A stretch of 28,391 bases of DNA. Origin: Priapulus caudatus (taxonomy: Eukaryota; Priapulida; Priapulimorpha; Priapulimorphida; Priapulidae). A program made the translations under genes and the position numbers. The DNA lies in contig NW_014577233.1 of the NCBI RefSeq assembly GCF_000485595.1, forward strand, positions 346,964-375,354, in the 5' to 3' direction. Under the pieces are notes generated by a model. It searched no databases. It was not told the origin of the DNA and saw only the letters and a program-made list of their open reading frames with translations. Shown one piece after another: positions 9,094 to 18,921 of the stretch; positions within the stretch are counted from its first letter, which is position 1; every line of letters starts with the position of its first letter.

Positions 9094-9140
9094 TCTGTGG
9101 CGAATTCTCTCGCCTGCGGCAAGCAAACTTGAGAGTATCG

Positions 9141-9480
9141 TCGCGACTACTGGGGGGTTAACCACCCCGAGGCTGTGCGGTGTAGAAAGATAGGAAGTGG
9201 TGTGGACGGGAGAATAGGGAGGGTATGCGCGGTGGAGGGGAACGCACAGCGGGGAGGATCACGGGTGGATGGGGAGGCACGAGGAAAGCGGAAGGAAACG
9301 CCGAGGGGGAATAGACAGCGGAAGGCAGCCACAGAGCTCGACAAGAGCCGATTTAGGGTGTGCGAACATAGAGAAGGTACAAGGCAGCAGGCGCCAGGAA
9401 TCCGACAGCTCAAACAGTAACCTTATAACGAGGTACTTAGCCAAGGTATATTGGCGTAGAGAATTTCCAGCTAAAATCTG
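9141..9480. other. Unique purine-rich sequence
   Basis: Plus-strand G/A-rich sequence. Frames on both strands (to about 100 codons) overlap one another and show no recognisable motif. Confidence 0.45.
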
Positions 9481-9489
9481 GTCAGGATG

Positions 9490-9505
9490 CATGCGTCTCT
9501 CACCC

Positions 9506-9539
<34 letters not shown>

Positions 9540-9800
9540 CTTGATCACTCTCACGCCATCCTCTCTGCATCTCTCCCTTCCTCCCTATATCGTTCCTTTC
9601 TCACTATCCATCTCTTTCACTTTCTCTATCACACGCGATTCCACCTCGCCCTCTTAGTCGCGCACTCTTCCTCCCTCCCTCCCTCTATCTCTCTCACTCT
9701 CTCGCTGTTAATATCTCTCGTTTTCTCTGTGTCTCTCGTTCTCTCTCACTCTGCCTCTCTCGCACACTCGCGATCTATCCGGTCCCCTTTCTCCTCACGT
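9490..9800. repeat. Polypyrimidine tract with (TTTC)n
   Basis: CT-rich plus strand over about 300 bp, with a TTTC tetranucleotide array at about 9517-9542 and CCTCCCTCCC near 9670. Purines are sparse. Confidence 0.85.
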
Positions 9801-10104
9801 CTCCGTCTCGTGATCTAGACACCCGCGGTTTAGAAATCCGTATAAAACGAGACAGGATACATTCCGCTTCAATATTTACCGGCCGATCGTAAACGGAAAA
9901 CGGTTAAACCGCGGCAGGTTGTCGACTGGACTGTGGTAGCCACGCCTCGGCGCAAGATTTTCCGAAATAGCGAGCGAGGGAAGCAGTGTGTGAGCGACAG
10001 AATGAGAGCTAGAGACGCAATGGGGTGAGTGTGTAGAGGGGAGGGGTGTATAGAGAGAGGCACATGAAGAACGAGAGAGTGAGCGAGAGAGAACACGGTA
10101 CGGC
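9801..10104. other. Unique sequence, nothing recognised
   Basis: A short imperfect GAGAGA/GAGCGA stretch occurs at 10050-10095. No gene or RNA is supported. Confidence 0.45.
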
Positions 10105-10290
10105 GGTAGTAAAAAGCACATGCACGCACCCCCAAGCTACAAAAAAGTACCCCGAAGTTACGTTACCCAGATTCGTATATAACACCCTCAGGTAACAAAG
10201 ATAATTACACACAGTGCTGCAAGGCTATACCCAGATATGCAGATATCACCCCCAGGTAACAACGACAGTTACATACGCAATGCCCACAGC
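10105..10290. repeat. Degenerate ~64-bp direct repeat
   Basis: CACCCTCAGGTAACAAAGATA (start 10183) recurs as CACCCCCAGGTAACAACGACA (start 10247), with matching downstream TTACAYAC and TGC words. A weaker copy begins near 10121. The copies are old and divergent. Confidence 0.6.
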
Positions 10291-10635
10291 TTTGCGCACA
10301 CAGACCACCGCTTAATTACTGTCTCTTAGGCTTCCTAGCCGAAGGAGCAAGGTTCAACGACAGGGTTTCATAGCCGGCAAAATAAATGCATAACCGAACG
10401 CACAATTGTTGCAGGTCATAATGATTTATCTGACATCAAGCGCCCAAGTGTGCGAGCTGGTAAGGAGGAGGCAGTCGTTCTGACATAGAATCCCCCATGA
10501 ATACCAGGCGGGCTATCACTGCAGACTTACAAAAAACTCTTAATTTGTCTTCGGTGGTTAGAATGATTGCTTCGCATGAAATGCGTTCAATTTTTCATCA
10601 AGTCGGTCAGTGACTTGGCGATGTATCGACGTTGA
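10291..10635. other. Unique sequence, nothing recognised
   Basis: No repeat, RNA gene or coding signal identified. Confidence 0.45.
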
Positions 10636-10712
10636 TATGAATATACATACATATACACATACACACACGCAAGCACGCACGCACGCACGCGCACACGCAC
10701 ATACATATTAAT
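10636..10712. repeat. Compound (ATAC)/(CA)/(ACGC) microsatellite
   Basis: ATACATAC, CACACA and GCACGCACGC blocks follow each other in one tract. A TA-rich run follows at 10795-10820. Confidence 0.9.
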
Positions 10713-10905
10713 TTACGTTGATACCTTGATTACTATTAGAGTGCACGGCAGCGATATATACCGTAAATAAATACGGTCGGATTCTCTCTCTTCTTCTATA
10801 TATGTATATATATACATATATCCTCCTCTCTCAGTTTCCTTTTCGTCCCCATCTGTGTCGTCTCTCTCTTTCTCTCTCTGGCGCTCTTTTTTCACTTTTG
10901 ATAAT

Positions 10906-10948
10906 GATGTTGATGTTGATGTTGATGTTGATGCTGATATCGATGATA
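10906..10948. repeat. (GATGTT)n hexanucleotide repeat
   Basis: Four near-perfect GATGTT units from 10906, followed by GATGCTGATATCGATGAT. Confidence 0.85.
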
Positions 10949-11460
10949 CAATTCATCATCAAAAAGGTTAAGCTATTTTCCATCATATAACACCATAGTT
11001 CATACCAAAACTACCTTTTACCAACTATTACCTATAAATGCTTTTTACAACCATGCTGGCTGATGCCGGACCCTCTGCCTTTCAAACGCTTTCCGAGCCC
11101 TTCTAATATATTACATTTGAATGCCGTATCCTGGCCGTCGCTGGCTTACCAGCCAGACGACACCCGCCACACAGTCTGCACGTGAGAAGAGAAACTCGGC
11201 AGACAACTACAGCCCGGTGGTGCATATAGTGGCCACGGCATTTTTCCACCGTGGTGTTAGGGTTCACGCTCAGTTGGAGATGCGGTTAGTGCTAATCTTA
11301 CGCCTACCACACCCTGACGATACGTCTCGACGCTACCCTCGTGTTTGGTCCTCCTGGGTACAGTCCAACCCCACACAAAAACCAAGTAATATCTCGCGCA
11401 AACACTATGGAGAATTTACAATTTCCGCAGCGGCTGCAAGTGAACGCAAGACCGACGTCG
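10949..11460. other. Unique sequence, nothing recognised
   Basis: A 138-codon frame (11121-11537) enters the TGTC/GT array and shows no domain. No gene is called. Confidence 0.45.
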
Positions 11461-11464
11461 CTGC

Positions 11465-11574
11465 CTGGCCTGCCTGTCCGTCCGTCTGTCTGTCTGTGTG
11501 TCTGCCTGCCCGTCCGTCCGTCTGTCTGTCTGTCTGATGTCTGTCTGTCTGCCTGCGCGCGCGTGCGTGCGTGC

Positions 11575-11666
<92 letters not shown>

Positions 11667-11697
11667 GTGTGTGTGTGTGTTGTGTGTNNNNNNNNNN

Positions 11698-11740
<43 letters not shown>

Positions 11741-11970
11741 TGTGTGTCACTGTGTGTGTGTGTGAGTGTGCGTGCGTGTGTGTGTGTGCGTGCGTGTGTG
11801 TGTGACTGTGTGTGCGTGCGTGCGTGTGTGTGTGTGTGTGTGTGTCTGTCTGTCTGTCTCCCTTTACGCCTGACCGCCTGACTGTCTCCGTGTCTGTCTA
11901 TTTGTTTGTGTCAATCTGTCTGTCTGTCTGTCTGTCTGTCCATCTGTCTCTGTCTCCTTATCTGCTTATC
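11465..11970. repeat. (TGTC)n-(GT)n-(TGTC)n compound array
   Basis: TGTC/TCCG tetranucleotides (11465-11560) pass into GCGTGCGT, then long GT runs (11580-11858), then TGTC again to about 11970. Long poly-Cys/Val and poly-Thr/His frames here are repeat artefacts. Confidence 0.97.
11688..11697. other. Assembly gap (10 N)
   Basis: Ten N bases lie inside the GT array. A fixed 10-base gap usually marks unknown length, so the array size in this assembly is not reliable. Confidence 0.97.
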
Positions 11971-12504
11971 TTCCTGCCTGCCAGTTTGCATGGTACATCG
12001 GTGACTCAATGCTTTGCCCCCATAACACGCACGCACGCACGCACACGCCCGCACGCACACATGCACATACACTCACACCAGTAACTAAGTACACACAGCG
12101 CTTTTCACGAACATCCACGTCAGTTTTATACAGGTTTTTGCCGTACGGCTGCATCCGTCAAGGCCACGACGTTTAATTCCCTCCAACATAAACCACGCTA
12201 GCTAACTCCACCGTATAGCCGGGCTGCGACGATCATATGATATATGCCCGCGTGTATCAGGTGCACAGAATATAAAACACGCGCCGATCACCCTACGACG
12301 GCGTTATTTATGCTATACTTGGATTACGTGCGCGTTTATTGAGCATCGTGATTGGGAGTTGTGTGTCGGATATGCGGTGTGAGCGTCTACGTCTATCGTT
12401 CAGCTCGCGATGAACGCGTGCACTAACACGTGAACACCCGTAACGCACGCCCATCTACATATCGTCTCTCTGCTCTTCCTCAAATTTAGTGGTATTTCCT
12501 ATAT
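11971..12504. other. Mostly unique sequence with a short ACGC tract
   Basis: GCACGCACGCACGCACAC occurs around 12027-12060. ATATAAAA at 12271 is a TATA-like word without further promoter support. No gene is seen. Confidence 0.45.
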
Positions 12505-12578
12505 CTCTGTCTGTCTGTCTGTCTGTCTGGCCGTCCGTCCGTCTGTCTGTCTATCTATCTGTTTGTCTGCCTGTCTGA
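12505..12578. repeat. (TGTC)n/(TCCG)n microsatellite
   Basis: CTGT/CCGT/CTAT tetranucleotide units, the same class as the array at 11465. Confidence 0.92.
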
Positions 12579-12709
12579 TAATGAGTCTTACTGTCCGTCC
12601 CTGCATCTCATTCCTCTCTTTGAATTATTGTCATCTATCAAGCATTCTTACACGCGCGCACTTTCACGATTTCCAGCTAACGTCGTCCCGCAGAGGCCGT
12701 AGCTGCAGT

Positions 12710-13016
12710 AGGTGGTAGTAGTAGCAGCAGTAGCAAAAATAGCAACACCAGCACCACCATCACCAGCAGCAGTAGTAGCAGTAGCAGTATAAACAGTAGA
12801 AACAGCAGTAGCATCAGCAGCAGTGGCAGCAGCGGCAGCAGCGGCAGCATCAGCAGCAGCAGTAGCCGTAGCAACAGCAGCAGTAGCAGCAGAAACAGCA
12901 GCAGTAGCCGTAGCAACAGCAGAAACTGCAGCAGTAGCAGCAGAAACAGCAGCAGTAGCCGTAGCAACAGCAGAAACAGCAGCAGTAGCAGCAGAAGCAG
13001 CAGAAGCAGAAGCAGT
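12710..13016. repeat. Complex CAG/GTA triplet array with higher-order units
   Basis: CAG, GTA, CGG and AAC triplets in changing order. AGTAGCCGTAGC recurs at 12861, 12903 and 12954 (steps 42 and 51 bp), so a longer unit has duplicated within the array. All step lengths are multiples of three, so every frame stays open. The poly-Leu, poly-Ala/Thr and poly-Ala frames cannot be taken as proteins. Confidence 0.92.
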
Positions 13017-13204
13017 ATCGGTGGAAGGCTTGCTGTCAGATTGAAATGACAGCGTAACGTCAAAGCAGGCATGATTGCTCGCGTGTTTCATCGACTCCAT
13101 TGTAGTGCTCTTGTTTCGTCGGCCGGCCCGCTCAGACGAAATTACACGCAACCGATGGCACGCAAATTACGCTGAATTACTTCGGCAAGAAACTGTCCGA
13201 TTGG

Positions 13205-13290
13205 AATAATTGCTGCTGTTGTTGTTATTACTGGCGTTGTCATTGCTGCTGTTGTTGTTGTTGTTGTGGTTATTATTATTATTGTTGTTG
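13205..13290. repeat. (TTG)n/(TTA)n triplet array
   Basis: GTT/GCT/ATT triplets over about 85 bp. A small hairpin (CGTCTTC at 13301, GAAGACG at 13314) lies just downstream. Confidence 0.85.
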
Positions 13291-13929
13291 TTGTTATTAA
13301 CGTCTTCGTTCGTGAAGACGATGCTTTTTTTGGTGAGGATGTCCTTATTGTTGCTCTAGATGGTGCTGCTGTTGTAACTGAAATGGTTAGCGCAACTCTG
13401 AGCTAATTCAGAACGCTAGCCGCATTTGCTAGTATCTAAAAACCTCATATAAAAATACGTAATCCACAGACAACGACGCGAAACGAACAGTTAATTTATT
13501 TATATTCATGAAAACCAGAAAATGCCACCGCGAATAGCTAACTAAGAGAAGAGGCTTGCGTTTCTTTTCCGTTTCTTTAAAATGGTCCATTGCGAATTAC
13601 GTGGTTTGAAGCACATCCATTCTCACAAATGTCGTATTCGGCGGAAAAGTAAAAGTAGACCAAAGAAATACCTGCGACATGTGCATTCCTTGTCTAATTG
13701 CTTCTCAGTGCGTTACGTGACAAGTATAATCTCACCTGAGCGACGCCGTTACTATCGTGGCCCAGCACGCCGTCCTGAACAGTGCTGCGTCTATCGCCCG
13801 TTGTCGGCGCGGTTTTAAAAAGGCGCGAGCTGCCCGTGGAGTTTGCAATCACTTTCGTTTTTGCCCGTTTAACGACCCGACTCAAATCATCTGTGGCAAC
13901 GGCGAGATAGAAACGTGCTAGTCGCCGTC
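13291..13929. other. Unique sequence with a weak small-ORF candidate
   Basis: An ATG frame at 13582-13818 (context AAAATGG) would encode a very basic 78-residue peptide with His/Cys near its start and a KSKSRPKK run. I recognise no family. A minus-strand frame overlaps it. Chance is the default reading. Confidence 0.35.
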
Positions 13930-14170
13930 TGATCTCCCCCCACACCACACACACCCTTTCTTGCATCCTTTCTCCCTCTTCTTACCTTCTATCTCTCACT
14001 GTCTTCTATAGACTATTTTGTCTCCACCTCCCCTTCTCCTCTCTCTCATCTGGATCTCTCTACCTCTTTCCCTCTCTATCCCTTCCAGCACTTACTCTCT
14101 CTCTCTCTCTCTCGCTTCTCTATTCATCCCCCCCCCCCGCTTCTCTTCTCCACCAAAGTTTGTCTCCCGG
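13930..14170. repeat. Polypyrimidine tract with (CT)n and poly-C
   Basis: CT-rich plus strand, with pure CT at about 14094-14113 and a C run at about 14129-14139. Confidence 0.85.
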
Positions 14171-15218
14171 CACGGTTTTATGCCTTTATGAATTTACTGC
14201 CGCTATTATATACGATTTCGTGAATTTTATTAGCCAGATGCGAATGTGACCACGGCCTCTACTTCTGCAAGCAAGCCCTTACTGACGGGCGTGTATGTAC
14301 GAACCGACGCCCTCGTACAAACGTTTCCGTTTCGAAGCAGGTGATGCCTGGGGCTGCAAGGGTCAAGGTCACGGGCGATTTCGTAATGCGATCTGCTGCA
14401 ATCTGCGACTACGTGATTACTCACTGCGACTAGTACATCATCATGGTTACTCAATATGACTGCGGGGTTACGCAATGCGACTGCGGCTATTCCGATCGCT
14501 TTCTGTTGTCCAACTTGTGCGATATTGGGCGACCAAAAATCGCCGATCGCATTGTAATCGCCGTGTATACAACCGTCGGCAACCGCGATCGACGCGACCG
14601 TGAGTTTACGGCGAACAATCAACCGATCAACACGCGGGTGCCCGCATCACCCGATATTTTGAGATGAGCGAGAAAAAAAACTGGACGCCACCATTTCGAA
14701 TAAGTCACGCAACAGACTTCTCACAATCAACGACAGAGTCGCCCTCTATTGGCAGGCAGCAGGAGCACTGCCGCCACACAACACTAGACCTTAATCTCAC
14801 CCGAAGAACACCCAACAAATGGCGACCCTGGCTATTCCTATCATGAAACTAAGGATTTCAAACGCCTGCGAACCCCTAACGGCAGTTACCGTAACCACAT
14901 ATCGACGGTGGCTACAACATATTCGCCGCAACTGGGACGCTATGCATCGCAAATGAACGCCGGAGCAGCCACGCAACCGTCGCGAGATTCGTTAACCCAC
15001 CTAAATCATTCATCCTATCCCAGCGCGCCTGAGATCGCCAATGAAGTTTAATTACACACTACGGCGGCTGTATTTGTAGTCGGCTGGCCTGGCCAGCGTG
15101 CCACGTAGCCGCACCTCGATTGTTAGCCTTGGCGCGCGAGTTAGACAATAAATAACCTTATCATTGGCTAGCACATGACACTTCACATCTGGCACTGTAA
15201 TTTAGAAATCCTATTTAA
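14171..15218. other. Unique sequence; no supported gene
   Basis: A minus-strand open frame (14230-14622, 130 codons, non-ATG start) and a plus-strand 60-codon ATG frame (14664-14846) show no domain I know. TCAAGGTCA at 14363-14371 is an exact extended half-site for ERR/NR5A-type nuclear receptors. TGCGACT words recur loosely at 14403-14485. Confidence 0.4.
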
Positions 15219-15455
15219 TTTATAGGGTACTTAATCATAATGGAAGCAATTCTTAGCAATGCTGGTACGCGTATAAACATACGACTTGACCATGATCCAT
15301 ATATTCTCGGCCAAACGAAATGCGGATGTGATATAAACTACATATACACGGCCCCAAAGCAGGAGTTCGCTTTGAGATTACTGAGGAATCTTCATCGTGC
15401 CGTCATACAGTTTAATTATTTGAACAGCCCCCTGACACCGACGTCAGCTTGTTAG
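15219..15455 (+). other. Unassigned open frame, possible exon or chance ORF
   Basis: The frame is open from 15219 and has its first ATG at 15240 (context ATAATGG), giving 71 residues to a TAG at 15453-15455. The peptide has a mixed, non-repetitive composition (starts MEAILSNAGTRINIRLDHD) and no motif I recognise. The sequence upstream is T/A-rich and ends TATAG at 15221-15225, which is at best a weak splice acceptor. A strong donor-like CAG|GTAAGC follows at 15597-15603, outside the frame. Function unknown; chance is likely. Confidence 0.15.
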
Positions 15456-15620
15456 GAGCGGTGTTAGCACTGTTACTATCCACATCTGTACCTAAGGCAA
15501 TTACATCTCTGGGAAATTAAGGCAACCTTCGTTACAAGTGGTCATAGCTAAATCACTGGTCCCATCAATATTTCACTGTAGAACGTACAGGCACGCAGGT
15601 AAGCACTCACATAGGCATGT

Positions 15621-15622
<2 letters not shown>

Positions 15623-15665
<43 letters not shown>

Positions 15666-15666
15666 C
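15623..15666. repeat. (ACGC)n microsatellite
   Basis: Eleven uninterrupted ACGC units. Confidence 0.95.
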
Positions 15667-16486
15667 ATAAGCACACGTTTAAACACGTTACATTACAATG
15701 TTTTGAATTGCGTTTACACCTGAGATATTTGTGGTTATTAAGTATATTTTGCGATTGAATCCGATTAAAAAACTAAACGCAATGGAACAGGTTACCATTA
15801 CTATTAAATCTTAGCTTCATTAAGCAACTGGCACAGTATGTTTACAATCGCTAAAAAGAACATCAGACGTAAGAAATTGTTGTTGGAATTCCTGTCCATT
15901 CCTACTGCAATAACTTCCCGATAGTTTTGGTTCTGGCAAGATCGTTTTAAACAACAATTCTAGAAAATATTTGAAATATTCCAAAAATTATCGAAATTAG
16001 GTTTCCACAGCAAAACCAAGCGCTTTATGGATTCTCATTGTTCGGCTGAGAGTTTGATACGGATTAGCAGCAAATTAAATTCTGTTTTTGTTAAATTAGA
16101 ACGTGCATCGAGCAATTTCATCTATTATCGAGGACAGATATTAAAATAGATGTCCGCGCGCCCAAGCAGGCCATTCTTGTGCTTTTATGTTTACGACCGA
16201 AAATGAATCATGATCTTTTGTGGCTACACGCACGCGAACAATTTCATTACGTCAATTTCGCGCGAGAAATTTTATGCTGAAACTGAAATGCACTCTTATG
16301 CATTTTACGCGCTCATAGCACGAAGTTTTAACGTTCCCGATTTTGCTCCCGATTTCCTTCTACCGACAGCCATTTAGATTTCCAATGACAGCGCCAAACT
16401 TCCCTATGACTCCTTCCCCACCAAGTTTTACGCGAGCCTCTCGGTGATACGAACCAGCTTTCAATGCAAGCCTCCCAACAAACTAG
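15667..16486. other. AT-rich unique sequence, nothing recognised
   Basis: No repeat, RNA gene or frame of note on either strand. Confidence 0.5.
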
Positions 16487-16494
16487 GTCTACAG

Positions 16495-16669
16495 CAGAGG
16501 TTCTTAACCTGTGGTCCATGGACCCCCTTGTGGATGGGCTTCAGGGGTTCCGTGAACCAGGCGCATAAAAATTACGTGTTTGTGCTTATGTGCATTTTTT
16601 CTGGGGAGGGGTCCGTAGCGTTCACCAGATTCTCAAAGGAGCCATGACTCAAAAAACTGGGAACCACTG
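16495..16669. mobile_element. hAT-type MITE (175 bp)
   Basis: The tips are CAGAGGTTCTTAACC and, reversed from the right end, CAGTGGTTCCC: the short CAG-starting inverted repeats of Charlie-like hAT elements. The interior has the GGTCCATGGACCCC and GGGGTCCGT words common in such MITEs. The flanks GTCTACAG (16487-16494) and GTCTAGAG (16670-16677) form an 8-bp target duplication with one mismatch, and the right copy fits the hAT preference nTCTAGAn. No transposase is encoded, so it depends on an autonomous hAT elsewhere. Confidence 0.9.
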
Positions 16670-16710
16670 GTCTAGAGGCAACCTTGATATCGACCAGAAC
16701 GTCGGACGAA

Positions 16711-16990
16711 AAATACCGAATGATATCAACAAACCCTTTGGATAAAATACCGAATGATACCAACCAACCCTTGGGATAAAATACCGAATGATACCAACCA
16801 ACCCTTGGTATAAAATACCGAATGATACCAACCAACATAAAATACCGAATGATACCAACCAACCCTTGGTATAAAATACCGAATGATACCAACCAACCCT
16901 TGGGATAAAATACCGAATGATACCAACCAACCATTGGGATAAAATACTGAATGATACCAACCAAACCTTGGGATAAAATATCTAATGAGG
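16711..16990. repeat. 34-bp minisatellite, nine copies
   Basis: AAATACCGAATGATACC starts at 16711, 16745, 16779, 16813, 16840, 16874, 16908, 16942 and 16976: all steps are 34 bp except one 27-bp step that lost the CCCTTGG part. Because 34 is not a multiple of three and the minus strand lacks stops, all three minus frames stay open and read the same peptide out of phase (GWYHSVFYPKGW, LVSFGILSQG, VGIIRYFIPR). These frames are a repeat artefact. Confidence 0.95.
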
Positions 16991-17729
16991 CGGACCACGC
17001 AACGAGTTAAATTACTCAATGGCATCCGCCAAACAGTGCTGAAAATAGTCGTCCGACCCCCGCAGTCTGGGACTTGTAAGCTTTAAGCAGGACTGGCTAA
17101 TTTTTATGGATTTATGGCTACTATTTAAGCAACATAGCTGAAATCAAAATTTTTGAAATTAGGACTGGCTGGGATGCATTTCCGAGACTGGCCCCAGTTC
17201 GTAGAGGTAAAGTTCCCTTACACACACACCAACCATGCAGTGTTACGTTCATAGACAGTAGCTAGTATTGAGCAATGGCATTACACTACACGCGCGGGCT
17301 GGCATGCAAACACGCTGCATTGCATCTATGCCTCCAGAATAAAGCAGTAACTAGTACGTTATGTCTCATTGCTACGACGAAACTATACGATACCCAGAGA
17401 CATCTCACGGCAGTGTCTTAATTCATGCTGCCGTAGTGCCAGCGTTATACGAGAACAAGAGTACAGTAACACAGCTGCCTGCGGGCTGAACTCTTGTTGA
17501 CCCCAGCGCTCGACACCCAGCCGCTTGGCGAATGCGCGCACTCCGTACGATTGGCAACAACATGCCGTCTGCGAGCGGGCCTCGCCGCCAACCGCCTAGA
17601 GTTACCACAGCCGCCGCGCTCAATTTATAACTGATTGACGGTCCTGATGCTGCGTGCTCCTCCCCGCATCTCCGCCTTGCACCGCACCGACGATCTTGTG
17701 TGGGATAGATGCACGCGGAATCTCCGTGT
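16991..17729. other. Unique sequence, nothing recognised
   Basis: The phrase AGGACTGGCT occurs twice (near 17088 and 17161). No gene or RNA is supported. Confidence 0.45.
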
Positions 17730-17933
17730 CACCCACCCTCTTTCCTCCCGATGGGCTTCCGAGCATTCCTCCTGCTGCTCTACTCTCTGCCTCCCTCATC
17801 ATGCATTCTTACAATCGCTTTCGATATTGATGATATCTACGTATATGCCCCTTCCCGCATAGTCTGTGTCTCTCCATATGTGGAAATGTGGCTGCCACAC
17901 TCTCTCTGCCTCTCTCTACATGTGCCAACCCCT

Positions 17934-17994
<61 letters not shown>

Positions 17995-18173
17995 GGTATG
18001 TATCCGTGTATCTGTCTCATCCACTCTCGGTCTCCCTCGATATTTTTCCACAGAAGTGCCCCGCGGCACTCGCGCCTGACGTGTATTCACGAATGCCTTC
18101 CCCAATCTCTGTCTCCCTCGACATGTATCCTTCTCTCTCTTTCTCTCTCTCTCTCTATATGTACCCTTTACTG

Positions 18174-18215
<42 letters not shown>

Positions 18216-18770
18216 GACATGTATCCCTGCACATCCCCGCCTCCCCTTACTCTGGGTATCTTTCTCACTCCTGTTCCTGCTGTTCTCGATATGTACCTAC
18301 ATGTCTGTCCCACCCCACCCTCACCTCTTATTTCCCGTCTTTCTATACCTTTCATTTCTGTCTTTCTCAATATGCAACATGTATCTGTCTCCTCTACTCG
18401 CTGCCTCTCTTTAAATGACATCACATCTCTATTTCGCACATCAATTCTTTCCCTTCATTCCTCTCCCTCTCTCTGTCTCTCGCCCTTCTCTCACTCCAGC
18501 AGTCATTCTTCCCCCGAATGTTCCCTCGATTATCTCTCTACCTATATGCAAATTTACATCTTTCATACTGCCAATCTGCTGGCTCCTGTCTCCCTTCCAT
18601 GCCACCGTGCCTCTCATTCCTTATGTGTGTGCGCGTGTGCGTTTGTGCGTGTGTCTGCATGTGCGGGGGTTCCTCGCACATGTCACTTTCTCCTTACTCC
18701 CCCTCCCTGCCTATCTAACTTGCTATCTGTTGCTCGAGCAATCACGGCACACGTTCTCAGCACTTTAGTA
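17730..18770. repeat. Degenerate CT-rich repeat with recurring ATATGTAYCC motif
   Basis: CT microsatellite blocks (pure at 17942-17992 and about 18177-18212) alternate with a motif of the form GAYATGTATCC near 17994, 18119, 18156, 18215, 18288 and 18375, at 40-80 bp steps. This looks like an old satellite that expanded together with its CT tract. The 354-codon ATG frame at 17709-18773, the longest in the window, is Ser/Leu/Pro-rich because the strand is pyrimidine-rich and cannot easily form stop codons. I do not call it a gene. Confidence 0.8.
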
Positions 18771-18921
18771 TAACCGTCGGCGGGGCAAAAATGTTCACCG
18801 TACGAAAAAAAAACCGAAAAAATGCCCCCCACCCCCACCCCACGAGCAGTAATCGCATCAAGCCAACAAGAGCTAACTCTGGAATGTTGAGAATGACGGC
18901 GGACGGTGGCTTCGCGAAACA

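Larger units (their letters stand above)
8130..9140. promoter_or_regulatory. CpG-rich regulatory block
   Basis: A dense CpG region holds TGACGTAA at 8252, an NF-Y box AGCCAATCG around 8308-8316, a 20-bp palindrome centred on a perfect CRE (8356-8375), an RFX X-box match, POU/homeodomain cores and a CTCF-like cluster. A GGAT microsatellite (8206-8230) and a CA/CG array (8439-8635) interrupt it. Spacing of about 50 bp between NF-Y and CRE is a known promoter arrangement in animals. The transcript start, orientation and target gene are not visible. Confidence 0.45.

Noticed and set aside
14664-14846. Possible LTR end and tRNA primer-binding site (CAACA followed by TGGCGACC at about 14821)
   Set aside because: The primer-site match is short, no second LTR, polypurine tract or gag-pol frame is visible, and the surrounding sequence is otherwise ordinary.
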